Shown: one piece after another, positions 1-6,690 of the stretch
How the letters are laid out: every line of letters starts with the position of its first letter
How positions within the stretch are numbered: the first letter of the stretch is position 1
Assembly (NCBI GenBank): GCA_045600005.1
Contig: JAZRXB010000099.1
Span: 1 to 9,771, forward strand
Reading direction: 5' to 3'
Length of the DNA: 9,771 bases
Origin: Flemingiibacterium sp045600005
Lineage (GTDB): Bacteria; Bacillota; Clostridia; Oscillospirales; CAG-272
Program-made: the position numbers and the translations under genes
The notes under the pieces: generated by a model
What the model was told of the DNA's origin: nothing
Database searches by the model: none
What the model saw: only the letters and a program-made list of their open reading frames with translations

Positions 1-922
1 CGCCGATGGTGATGTTGTCGCCGCCGGTGTTGATGAGGTAGCCGAAGAAGCCGCCGCAGAGGATATCCGGCATGACCTCCTTGACCGCATGGCAGAAGGC
101 GAGCGCCGCTTCGGTCGGCGGCAGGGAATGACAGCGCTGTGCGTCGGTGACAAAGCGCGATCTCTTCGGGTCGCGGAAGCGTCCGTCGTCGCCGGGACGG
201 AAGGGCTCGGGGTGAAATTCTGCGCTCTCGAACGTCACGCCCGGGTCGTTCCACGCGCTTCGGAGCGCTTCGACCGTGCCGTAGGTCTCGGAAAGATAGC
301 GCACAAAGCGCTCCTTCATTGGCTTTGACACGTCGCAGCCCCACTGATGCCACTCGCCGTAAATGCCGCAGGCGACCTGAATGCCCATCAGCGCCTCACC
401 CTCCTTCGTTCCGGCAAGCGCGGCGAGGAACAGCTTTAACCTTTCGGTCGCTTCCGAGACCCAAAGAGCGGAAGCGAGGGAGACGCGCATATGACAGTCG
501 CCGTCGTTCCGGATGAGCCGGTCGAATTCGCCGCCGTTGTCAAGTCCCGGCGCGTCGCCGTCCTGTGTGCGGTAGACGACGCATTCGTCGGGATGGTCGC
601 GCAGCCACCAGTAGGGCGGGTTCATGTGCAGACGCAGCAGGATCCTCGCATCGGGATTCGCGTCCAGCACGCCGGTCAGCTCGTTTACCAGCGCTTCCGG
701 TTCAAAGGGCGTGACCCGCCGCCAGCCGAGGTGCAGTCCGGCGTCGGCGGTGACGAGGTTCACGCCCGCCTTGGCAAACCGTTCGATATTTCGCTGCGCC
801 TGCGCGGTGTTCGACGCGGAACCGGGGATATCGGACAGCCCGTAGAGGACGGGCGGCGTGACCTTCCCGTCGACGGTGAGCGTCGGCGCGCCGCGCCGAT
901 CGTCGATCTGATAAAAAGACAT
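1..922 (-). CDS. GH42-like glycosidase (putative beta-galactosidase), N-terminal part, cut by window edge
   Basis: I read this open frame directly from the minus strand: 307 codons from an ATG at 922 with no stop before the window edge, so the C-terminal part is missing. An AAGGAG ribosome binding site lies about 5 bases upstream. The protein starts MSFYQIDDRRGAPTLTVDGK and has no signal peptide, so it should be cytoplasmic. Around residues 97-110 it has RLHMNPPYWWLRDHP, a strand-4-like segment seen in GH42-type TIM barrels. Around residues 180-195 it has GIQVACGIYGEWHQWG, where Glu190 sits in the expected position of the acid/base catalyst. The segment after that (YLSETYGTVEALRSAWND) also matches the GH42 pattern. 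The nucleophile would be off the window. Known members cleave beta-galactosides, but many GH42-like proteins are uncharacterised, so the substrate is inference. It is divergent from the AraC gene at 1111, which probably regulates it. Confidence 0.75.
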   Translation of the reverse strand, partial: MSFYQIDDRRGAPTLTVDGKVTPPVLYGLSDIPGSASNTAQAQRNIERFAKAGVNLVTADAGLHLGWRRVTPFEPEALVNELTGVLDANPDARILLRLHMNPPYWWLRDHPDECVVYRTQDGDAPGLDNGGEFDRLIRNDGDCHMRVSLASALWVSEATERLKLFLAALAGTKEGEALMGIQVACGIYGEWHQWGCDVSKPMKERFVRYLSETYGTVEALRSAWNDPGVTFESAEFHPEPFRPGDDGRFRDPKRSRFVTDAQRCHSLPPTEAALAFCHAVKEVMPDILCGGFFGYLINTGGDNITIG

Positions 923-979
923 GGGAACTCCTTTTCGCGTAAAATGTGGAAAAAACCGAAAAAAAGTCACATCTTCGGC

Positions 980-1008
980 TTGATTCTCTGTTTTGGTTAT
1001 GATATAAT
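980..1008 (+). promoter_or_regulatory. Promoter for the AraC-family regulator gene
   Basis: There is a -35 box TTGATT (980-985), a 17-base spacer and a perfect -10 box TATAAT (1003-1008). The predicted transcription start is near 1015, about 96 nt before the regulator ATG. It points rightward, directly into the oppositely oriented promoter at 1028-1056. Confidence 0.75.
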
Positions 1009-1038
1009 GAAAAAAACGGTTCTATTCATTATATCATA
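998..1038. repeat. Inverted repeat carrying two opposed -10 boxes
   Basis: The arms 998-1011 (TATGATATAATGAA) and 1025-1038 are perfect reverse complements, 14 bases each, separated by 13 bases. Each arm contains a TATAAT box, one per strand. The repeat may be an operator for a dimeric regulator such as the adjacent AraC protein, or it may simply be a by-product of two mirrored promoters. A further short inverted repeat, TTCATG-TG-CATGAA, lies at 1072-1085 in the regulator leader. Confidence 0.8.
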
Positions 1039-1056
1039 TCGGAATGTTTTTGTAAA
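1028..1056 (-). promoter_or_regulatory. Promoter for the GH42-like gene
   Basis: Read on the minus strand there is a -35 box TTTACA (1056-1051), a 17-base spacer and a -10 box TATAAT (1033-1028). The predicted start of transcription is near 1021, leaving a leader of about 100 nt before the ATG at 922. The -10 box forms the right arm of an inverted repeat whose left arm carries the opposing promoter. Confidence 0.75.
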
Positions 1057-1110
1057 TCGCTTTCGGACGATTTCATGTGCATGAAGGCGAAAAAGCAGGA
1101 GGAAAACAGG

Positions 1111-2010
1111 ATGCTGGACGGAAAAATCTTCGGTCGGTATGTGCTGAGCTATCTCTATGTCTGGCAGTGCAGGGATTCCAACGTAAACGAAGTGACATAC
1201 AGACCCAAGAACCGCACGCGGCTGACCAACGGCGTCGTTTTTTTCCGCGAAGGTCACGCCGTGGTCCGCGAGCTTGACAGCGGACGGGTGCTGCACGTCG
1301 AGCCGGGCGACCTGTTATTGATCCCCACCGACGTTGCCTACACGATCACATGGGAGCGCGGTGCGCGTCTGCACGATCTGGCGAATTTCCTGTTTGACTA
1401 CGACTGCCGGATCCCCTTTCATTCAGAGCTGGGCGTGACGAATTACGACACGATCAACCGCTCGCGCCGCAACACTCTGCCCGCTTTCCTGCCGAACGGT
1501 TCGGTCACGCTGCTCCACACCGGAGAAGCCGCCGAGCGTCTGCGTTCGGTTTTCGGCAAGCTGTACGAGGCGTACAATTCGACCGACGATTATACGGCGT
1601 TCACGATCAACGAGTGGTTCTATAAGCTGATCGACTGCGTACACGATCTGCTCTATCCGTCGGGCGAAAGCGGCGTGGGACGCGAGATCGACCGTGCGCG
1701 GCTCTACATCGAGGCGCACTGCACCGAAGCTCTGCCGGTCGCGGAGCTGTCGAAGCGCTTTTCGATGGACCGTTCCTATTTCTCGCGCCGGTTCCGCGAA
1801 ACGGTCGGTGTGCCGCCTGCCGAATACAAGATGCTCTGCCGGATCAATCTGGCGAAGGAGCTGCTCGGCGGGACCGAGCGCCCGGTCTGCGAGATCGCGG
1901 AGCTGCTCGGCTTTTCGTCCGACGCGCATTTCAGAGAGAGCTTTCGCGCCGCGGTCGGCATATCGCCGATGCAGTATCGGAAAGCGAACCGTTCGGACGG
2001 GGCAAAGTGA
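1111..2010 (+). CDS. AraC-family transcriptional regulator with N-terminal cupin sensor domain
   Basis: This 299-residue protein has the usual length for sugar-responsive AraC regulators. I chose the ATG at 1111 because AGGAGG (1097-1102) lies 8 bases upstream; the in-frame ATG at 1075 has no such site. Residues about 25-95 look like a cupin (AraC-binding) fold, with REGHAVVRELDSG and VEPGDLLLIPTDVAYTI typical of the beta-barrel that binds a sugar. Residues about 195-292 are the double helix-turn-helix domain: first HTH near 208-229 (VAELSKRFSMDRSYFSRRFR), second near 257-281 (CEIAELLGFSSDAHFRESFR), ending in the conserved GISPMQYR. It probably binds DNA as a dimer and activates glycan genes when ligand is present; the ligand is unknown. 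It is divergent from the GH42-like gene, its most likely target. Confidence 0.93.
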   Translation: MLDGKIFGRYVLSYLYVWQCRDSNVNEVTYRPKNRTRLTNGVVFFREGHAVVRELDSGRVLHVEPGDLLLIPTDVAYTITWERGARLHDLANFLFDYDCRIPFHSELGVTNYDTINRSRRNTLPAFLPNGSVTLLHTGEAAERLRSVFGKLYEAYNSTDDYTAFTINEWFYKLIDCVHDLLYPSGESGVGREIDRARLYIEAHCTEALPVAELSKRFSMDRSYFSRRFRETVGVPPAEYKMLCRINLAKELLGGTERPVCEIAELLGFSSDAHFRESFRAAVGISPMQYRKANRSDGAK

Positions 2011-2060
2011 GATCGAGCGCCGTAGACCGGCAGAGAAGCTCAAACGAGATCGGTTAAATG

Positions 2061-2127
2061 AAAACGCCCCCGTCTGAACGGTTCGGACGAAACGCGCTGC
2101 GGGGGCAATGCCCCGGCAGGGCGTTTT
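2061..2127. terminator. Branched bidirectional terminator between the AraC and solute-binding protein genes
   Basis: The outer arms AAAACGCCC (2061-2069) and GGGCGTTTT (2119-2127) pair perfectly, so each strand ends in a GC stem followed by a T run. Inside sit two more hairpins, CGTCTGA.../...TCGGACG (2071-2089) and GGGGC-AAT-GCCCC (2102-2114). Alternative pairings also exist: GCCCCCG (2066-2072) with CGGGGGC (2100-2106), and GCCC (2110-2113) with GGGC (2119-2122). It lies between the two convergent stops (2010 and 2142). Confidence 0.75.
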
Positions 2128-2141
2128 GCGGTTTGATGCGT

Positions 2142-3614
2142 TCATTCCGCAGAGGTGATGTCCTTGTAAGTCGTCTCGTAGGCAGCCTGAACTGCGTCCT
2201 TGAGCGTCGCGATGGTCGACGCGATGGTGTTGCTGTCTGCGATCAGCGTTTTGGCGATGTTGCGGACGCTGCCGAAGTTGTAGGCATAGGCAAGGTCGAA
2301 CGTGCGCCTCTCACGGAGCAGGTCGATGATCGCTTCGGATTCGTCGTCACGGGAATATTTGCGCGTCAGGACCGTGTCATAGTAAGCGGGCGTTGTAATG
2401 CGCATCGCGGAGGACGCCATGGCCTCGAGGATGATCGATGTGCGCTCCGGGTCGGAGGCGGACTTCGGAACGAGCAGAGCGCTCGCTACCCATTCCTGCG
2501 CAATGGAGGTATAGCCGTCCTGCTTTTCGTCATACTTCGGGCAGGGCAGATAGCCGAACTCGTCTTCCATGTCGCGGAAGTTGGACAGCGCGTAGAAGCA
2601 GTAGCCGTAGAACAGCGCGCGGCCTTCCTTGAAGATCTGGTAGGAATAGTTCCAGTTGGTCATGCCTTCGACTGAGCTTGGAATATCGCGGTCGATGACC
2701 AGAACCGTGTCCTTCGCGGAGAACAGATCGAAGACCTTTTCGAGAATGTCCATATTGCGGTTCGTGTCAAGCTCGATGGCGAGCGTGGAATCCTTCTGCA
2801 GTTCGCTGAGCTTGCCGTTGCCCGACCAGAGCATCGAGCAGGCGAAGTTCGAGGAGCCGATCAGACCCCAGCGGTCGTGATAGTCGAGAACGCTGTCGCC
2901 GTTGAGGTCGTAGGTGACGCCGGATGCGGCGGTCTTCAGCGCGTCGATCGTCCATTTTCCGTCCCAGACCATCTGGTAGAGGTCGCCGAGCTTGAATTCC
3001 TCGGCAAGACGTTTATTGAAGAACAGCACCCACAGGCAGTCGTCGTCGGCAAGGTTGATATCGCCGGTCAGAAGATAGTTGACGCCGCCCAGCGCGGTAC
3101 CTTCCATCAGAAGCGTATCCCACCACGGCTTGTCGAGATCGACGTAGGGCAGCTCGTCCACGGCGAGACCGTACTGATAGGAATTTTTCAGGATGCTTGT
3201 CGTGTCGGCGACCAGAACATCATAGGCGTCGTCCGCCGCCAGCACGGAGGAAGTGAACTTGGAAACGTTTGAAGCGTCCTTGATCTGCGTGAGGGTGATG
3301 TTATAGGTTTCCTCCACGAGGGTGTTGCGCTTGAAAACGGCGTCGTTCATGACGTCGCCGTTCAGCGACTCGGCGTCCAGCTCGAAGACCTTATAGCCTG
3401 CGCTATCCTTGTCAGTGGTGAGCATTTTGAATTCATAGCCGCCGTAATCCTTTGCGGGAAGCGCGGCGCTGATGACCTCGGTATCGGCTGGCTCGGCGGT
3501 CGTTGTGCCGCCGGTCGGAGCGGTCGTATCGCCGGTGTTTCCGCCGGATGCGCCGCACCCGGTCGTGATGAGAAGGGCTGAAAGAAGAAGAATGCTGATG
3601 AGACGCCTGTTCAT
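2142..3614 (-). CDS. Extracellular solute-binding lipoprotein (ABC sugar uptake, family 1 type)
   Basis: This 490-residue lipoprotein would capture sugars outside the membrane for an ABC importer. I chose the ATG at 3614 (MNRRLISILL) because GGGAGG lies 6 bases upstream and a lipoprotein signal peptide follows at once; the longer in-frame start at 3665 has neither. The hydrophobic stretch 5-17 ends in a lipobox-like ITTGC, with Cys20 the probable lipid attachment site. A Gly/Thr-rich linker spans about 21-45. The mature domain begins near 57 (YGGYEFKMLTTD), and around 353-370 it has GYLPCPKYDEKQDGYTS, a pattern typical of Clostridia carbohydrate-binding proteins of this class. The length is greater than for simple maltose-binding types. 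No permease or ATPase gene is next to it, so it may serve a transporter encoded elsewhere. The ligand is unknown. Confidence 0.92.
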   Translation of the reverse strand: MNRRLISILLLSALLITTGCGASGGNTGDTTAPTGGTTTAEPADTEVISAALPAKDYGGYEFKMLTTDKDSAGYKVFELDAESLNGDVMNDAVFKRNTLVEETYNITLTQIKDASNVSKFTSSVLAADDAYDVLVADTTSILKNSYQYGLAVDELPYVDLDKPWWDTLLMEGTALGGVNYLLTGDINLADDDCLWVLFFNKRLAEEFKLGDLYQMVWDGKWTIDALKTAASGVTYDLNGDSVLDYHDRWGLIGSSNFACSMLWSGNGKLSELQKDSTLAIELDTNRNMDILEKVFDLFSAKDTVLVIDRDIPSSVEGMTNWNYSYQIFKEGRALFYGYCFYALSNFRDMEDEFGYLPCPKYDEKQDGYTSIAQEWVASALLVPKSASDPERTSIILEAMASSAMRITTPAYYDTVLTRKYSRDDESEAIIDLLRERRTFDLAYAYNFGSVRNIAKTLIADSNTIASTIATLKDAVQAAYETTYKDITSAE

Positions 3615-3682
3615 GTTTTTCCTCCCTGTTCCGATATATTTTTGCTTCCGTTCGCCGGTACTCACGGCGGTATTCCATTTTC

Positions 3683-3711
3683 ATTATACCAGTTTTTCCG
3701 GGGATAAAACA
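3683..3711 (-). promoter_or_regulatory. Extended -10 promoter for the solute-binding protein gene
   Basis: On the minus strand there is TGGTATAATGA with the -10 box TATAAT at 3688-3683 preceded by a TGn extension. The -35 region (TGTTTT, 3711-3706) is poor, which is common for extended -10 promoters. Predicted transcription starts near 3676, about 60 nt before the ATG at 3614. Confidence 0.65.
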
Positions 3712-3750
3712 GAGAGAAATGTGGAAAATAACGACGGATTTGTGATGAAA

Positions 3751-3778
3751 AGCCCCTGCCGCCAAAGCGGCAGGGGCT
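3751..3778 (-). terminator. Rho-independent terminator of the CBM9-like gene
   Basis: AGCCCCTGCCGC (3751-3762) and GCGGCAGGGGCT (3767-3778) form a perfect 12-bp stem with a 4-base loop. On the minus strand the stem is followed by a short T run (TTTTC). It begins 23 bases after the stop of the gene at 3802 and separates that gene from the solute-binding protein promoter. Confidence 0.9.
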
Positions 3779-3801
3779 GGAATATACTGAGAAGGAACGG
3801 C

Positions 3802-4644
3802 TCAGCCGCGTTTCTTTGCGGTGAAAGCGGCGGCAGTCATCGAAAGAGCGGCGGCGAGAAGCAGACCGGTCATATCGGCGGTCTTTGCGGCGGCTGAAAC
3901 AGCCGTCTGTGACTGCTTCGCTTCAGCGGTGGGCAGCTTTACCTCGTCTGCGGACAGCGTAACGTTGCCATAGAGATTGTATTTCGACACGGCAACGCCC
4001 GGCTGTGTGGAAATGATGGTACGCTTTGCGGTCTTGGACGGTCCCATGTCGCTGTCAGAATTGACCATGCCGCACAGTCCGACTGCGGAACCGGTCTTCG
4101 CGCCTTCCATGAAGTTCAGCTCGTACTCGAAGACGGCGGTCTTCGCCGCGTAGTCAACACTCGATGCATAGGCGACGAGATATTCGGTTTCCTTTTCGGC
4201 AGCGGCACGCGCGCCGAAGACGTGATTGTTGTAGAGCGCCATCATATCATATGCGTTTTCGCCTTTGTTTGCCCAGTCAATGGCGAGCTGGCAGGAGGTG
4301 GTATTCCATGCGGTATTGTTGTCGTAGGTCGGGTTGATGTCAGTCAGCGGATAGCCGCTCTTTAATTCGACGACGGCGTAAATGTGCGCGCCGTCGTGAA
4401 GCAGCTTGAGCGTTGCGGTGCTGGCGCTTTTCGTCGCGTCGGTGTAAACCTTGTCGATATCGAGCTTCAGACCGAGCGTGTAGGCTTCATCGACTTTGCC
4501 GTCAACCGTGATCTTGCCTTTATAGAGCGGGATCTTGCCGAGATCGTCCTTGCCGGGCATGGCGTTGATCGGAATCATGCAGAGCGCGAGAAAGCAGAAG
4601 GTAAGAACGGCGCAGAAAAAGCTTTTCACAAAAGAAGATTTCAT
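3802..4644 (-). CDS. Secreted CBM9-like domain protein with C-terminal hydrophobic anchor-like tail
   Basis: This 280-residue protein starts at the ATG at 4644, with AAAGGAG 8 bases upstream. Residues 1-28 are a signal peptide (positive start, hydrophobic 9-24, likely cleavage after INA). Residues about 40-200 resemble the carbohydrate-binding family 9-like (DOMON-related) fold: ITVDGKVDEAYTLG near the start, then ATLKLLHDGAHIYAVVELKS, a common pattern in which a tyrosine and the strand after it line the sheet. The C-terminus is KTADM (254-258), a hydrophobic stretch (260-276) and AKKRG. This has the layout of a sortase sorting signal, but no LPXTG is present. It would most likely sit at the cell surface and bind glycan, without evident catalytic residues. 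Fold assignment is by pattern only. It is a single-gene unit with its own promoter and terminator. Confidence 0.8.
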   Translation of the reverse strand: MKSSFVKSFFCAVLTFCFLALCMIPINAMPGKDDLGKIPLYKGKITVDGKVDEAYTLGLKLDIDKVYTDATKSASTATLKLLHDGAHIYAVVELKSGYPLTDINPTYDNNTAWNTTSCQLAIDWANKGENAYDMMALYNNHVFGARAAAEKETEYLVAYASSVDYAAKTAVFEYELNFMEGAKTGSAVGLCGMVNSDSDMGPSKTAKRTIISTQPGVAVSKYNLYGNVTLSADEVKLPTAEAKQSQTAVSAAAKTADMTGLLLAAALSMTAAAFTAKKRG

Positions 4645-4719
4645 AGTCGTACTCCTTTATCTTTGAAAGATCAGAGAATGATTTGCGAAACAGCTTCCGG
4701 AATGTCATTTCGTAAGACT

Positions 4720-4748
4720 ATGATATCATGAGTCCAATGGATTGTCCA
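4720..4748 (-). promoter_or_regulatory. Promoter for the CBM9-like gene
   Basis: On the minus strand: -35 TGGACA (4748-4743), 17-base spacer, -10 TATCAT (4725-4720) with a TGA extension. Predicted transcription starts near 4713, about 70 nt before the ATG. Two small palindromes overlap it: ATGATATCAT at 4720-4729 on the -10, and ATGGA-TTG-TCCAT at 4737-4749 on the -35, both possible operator sites. Confidence 0.65.
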
Positions 4749-4814
4749 TGACAAAAACAAAGAGCTTTTTGACAAAAATAAAGATTCTGTCTGCGCCGTT
4801 CCGAAAAAAACGCC

Positions 4815-6401
4815 TTATTTCAGATCGATGCGGTACGGGATGTGACCGGTCGGCGTGTCAAGACCAGCGAGCATTTCCATCGCCGCCAGCGTACATTCGG
4901 CCGAAAGACAGCCGTTCAGGATGCGCGGCACGTGCGGCAGCTCTTCGAGTAAGAACGGATTGCCGAAATGTACGAGCGCACAGACGCGGTTTGTGATCTG
5001 GAGCGCTTCGATCAGCGACAGGAAGCGCGTCGTGTAGGTCTCGCGTCCGATGTACGCCTTCGAGTCGCAGAAGGTGATGAAAACCACGTCGTCATATTCG
5101 ATGTTGCGTTCGAGAACGTTGTAGTTGTTCCCGGAGGACGGGAACTCATTGATCGTCGTGACGGCGGAATTCGGGAACAGCGATCTGATCTTCTCCGAGA
5201 TGGCGACGGGATTGTACCACCGGTTGGAGAAGGTATCCACCGAGATCTTCGTATCGGAAAGATTGACGTCGCCCTCGGTGAGAATGACGAAGTAGTGCCG
5301 TCCGGCCGGGTCGATGGAGGGCGAAAGTCCGGGATCGGTGACAGCGGCTACACAGCGGCGGTTGATCGAGTTGTAGGCAGCCCATTCCTCGTCCGTGATC
5401 TCGGTGTACTTCGGCGTGACGAGCGACTGGTGCTGTGCATGGAGAACGCGGCGGACCGCTTCGTCCAGACGTTCGGGCGTGATGAGACCCGATTCATATG
5501 CTTCCCTGATGGATTCGTAGGATTCAGCGGTGGGACCCCAGACCAGCGCAAGGTCGTTTCCTCCGCTGATGGAGAGACCGCGGCAGCCGGACGCGCCGAA
5601 TTTCGCCACGACGCCCATCATGCTCAGCGCGTCGGTCAGCATCAGACCGTCGAAGCCCTGCCGTCTCAGGATATCGGTCGCCTTCTTTGAAAGGCTGGCG
5701 GGATACCTGTCGTCGATCTTATTTAGCTTCGTGTGACTGGTCATCACGCCGTCCAGCAGTCCCTGTTTCATAAGTTTAAGATATGGGTAGAGATTGTAAT
5801 CGAGCAGCTCCGCTTCGGTCAGATCGCTCGAGCCTTCCGCCATATGCGTGTCAATGTCGGTTTTGACGCTCGGATAATGCTTGCCGACCGTCAGGATGCC
5901 TGCGTCGTGCATACCGCGCGCGACAGCCGCCGCGAGGGTCGAGACCCGTTCCCTGTCGCCGCCGAGCGAACGGACCGTTCCGCCGCAGGGAACGTTGGTG
6001 GTCGTCATGTCGAGCAGCGGGTCGCAGACGGTCGTGTAGCCTCTCTGACGCGCCGTCACGCCGGTCACTTTACCGAACAGGTAGGCGAGATCTTCGTCGT
6101 CCGCGTAGCCGAGCGCCGAGTGGCGTCCGATGAGATAAGGCGGCATTCCGTTTTCCGCGTCGCAGAAGATGAGGATCGGATAGTCGGCGGTCTCTCTGAC
6201 CTTTTTGATCAGTTCCTGCGTCTTCGGCGCTTCCGGTCCGAGCCAGATCGCGCCGAGCGCTCTTTTGCGGATGAGTTCAAGGCATTCGTCCGTATGCTTT
6301 TCGAGCAGCCCCCATGCGCCTCCCGCGCCGATGATGACCATGCCGAGCTTCTGTTCGAGCGTCAGCTCTTCAAATTTCAGTTCCGTTACGGTTTTTGCCA
6401 T
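4815..6401 (-). CDS. Glycoside hydrolase family 3 protein, NagZ-type (putative beta-N-acetylglucosaminidase)
   Basis: This 528-residue enzyme is predicted to release terminal beta-linked sugars, probably N-acetylglucosamine, in the cytoplasm; there is no signal peptide. Residues about 10-330 are the GH3 TIM barrel. The nucleophile is Asp257 in GFDGLMLTDALS (249-260), which corresponds to the SDxLSM motif of NagZ. The substrate-binding KH is at 174-175 in VGKHYP. NagZ uses an Asp-x-His dyad as acid/base, and D184-T185-H186 keeps this. The usual PGHG following KHF is replaced by PSVK, which is odd. Residues about 350-528 form a second domain like the longer Gram-positive members, ending GLDTPTGHIPYRI as GH3 C-terminal domains do. 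The start at 6401 has only a weak GGAAAGG about 12 bases upstream. A T7 run follows the stop (4810-4804, minus strand) without a clear stem. Confidence 0.92.
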   Translation of the reverse strand: MAKTVTELKFEELTLEQKLGMVIIGAGGAWGLLEKHTDECLELIRKRALGAIWLGPEAPKTQELIKKVRETADYPILIFCDAENGMPPYLIGRHSALGYADDEDLAYLFGKVTGVTARQRGYTTVCDPLLDMTTTNVPCGGTVRSLGGDRERVSTLAAAVARGMHDAGILTVGKHYPSVKTDIDTHMAEGSSDLTEAELLDYNLYPYLKLMKQGLLDGVMTSHTKLNKIDDRYPASLSKKATDILRRQGFDGLMLTDALSMMGVVAKFGASGCRGLSISGGNDLALVWGPTAESYESIREAYESGLITPERLDEAVRRVLHAQHQSLVTPKYTEITDEEWAAYNSINRRCVAAVTDPGLSPSIDPAGRHYFVILTEGDVNLSDTKISVDTFSNRWYNPVAISEKIRSLFPNSAVTTINEFPSSGNNYNVLERNIEYDDVVFITFCDSKAYIGRETYTTRFLSLIEALQITNRVCALVHFGNPFLLEELPHVPRILNGCLSAECTLAAMEMLAGLDTPTGHIPYRIDLK

Positions 6402-6420
6402 GTTGACAACCAGCCTTTCC

Positions 6421-6439
6421 GACTGACCGCGGGTCAGTC
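6421..6439. repeat. Perfect inverted repeat just upstream of the GH3 ribosome binding site
   Basis: GACTGACC (6421-6428) and GGTCAGTC (6432-6439) are perfect reverse complements around a 3-base centre. It ends immediately next to the purine-rich GGAAAGG of the GH3 gene. It could be a DNA operator, or, in the transcript, an 8-bp hairpin that limits ribosome access. Confidence 0.75.
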
Positions 6440-6523
6440 ATTTCTGAGTTTTTTGCTGATACGCTGATAAGATCGGGTTTTCGGCAGAAACGACCTTATT
6501 CAGCGCCGCCCTTTGACCGGCAG

Positions 6524-6536
6524 GCGAAGTCTTCGC
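6524..6536. promoter_or_regulatory. Candidate operator at the start of the GH3 transcript
   Basis: GCGAAG-T-CTTCGC is a perfect 13-base palindrome located about 10 to 22 bases downstream of the predicted GH3 transcription start. This is a typical place for a repressor to block elongation. The binding protein is unknown. Confidence 0.45.
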
Positions 6537-6552
6537 ACTGCTTTCATAAGTC

Positions 6553-6580
6553 ATTATACCACGTTTCTCCGAAATGTCAA
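6553..6580 (-). promoter_or_regulatory. Strong promoter for the GH3 gene
   Basis: On the minus strand: consensus -35 TTGACA (6580-6575), 16-base spacer, consensus -10 TATAAT (6558-6553) with a TGG extension. Transcription should start near 6546, giving a leader of about 145 nt before the ATG at 6401. It is back to back with the rightward promoter at 6610. Confidence 0.85.
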
Positions 6581-6609
6581 TCCTAACTTTCTTGAAGCCG
6601 CCGAATTCA

Positions 6610-6638
6610 TTGACAAAGTTCTCTTGATGTGGTAAAAT
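6610..6638 (+). promoter_or_regulatory. Promoter for the decayed beta-helix gene
   Basis: Consensus -35 TTGACA (6610-6615), 17-base spacer, -10 TAAAAT (6633-6638) with a TGG extension. Transcription should start near 6645. The promoter is intact although the gene behind it is broken. Confidence 0.8.
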
Positions 6639-6690
6639 AGGGACAACGATTTTCACGGATTTCAGTCCTTGTGACAGAAAGGAAACCGCC

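Noticed and set aside
1423..2145. A 240-residue open frame antisense to the AraC gene
   Set aside because: It lies over a clear AraC gene with matching domains and start signals. The frame has low-complexity, Arg-rich content and no ribosome binding site, as expected from GC-rich antisense reading.
4968..6467. Long plus-strand open frames of 240 and 244 residues across the GH3 gene
   Set aside because: They mirror the GH3 coding strand, have no recognisable domain and no start signals, and come from codon bias.
6500..6547. A 15-codon basic leader peptide (MKAVRRLRLPVKGRR) in the GH3 leader
   Set aside because: Its ATG falls at the predicted transcription start, so it would have no ribosome binding site. 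It looks like chance.
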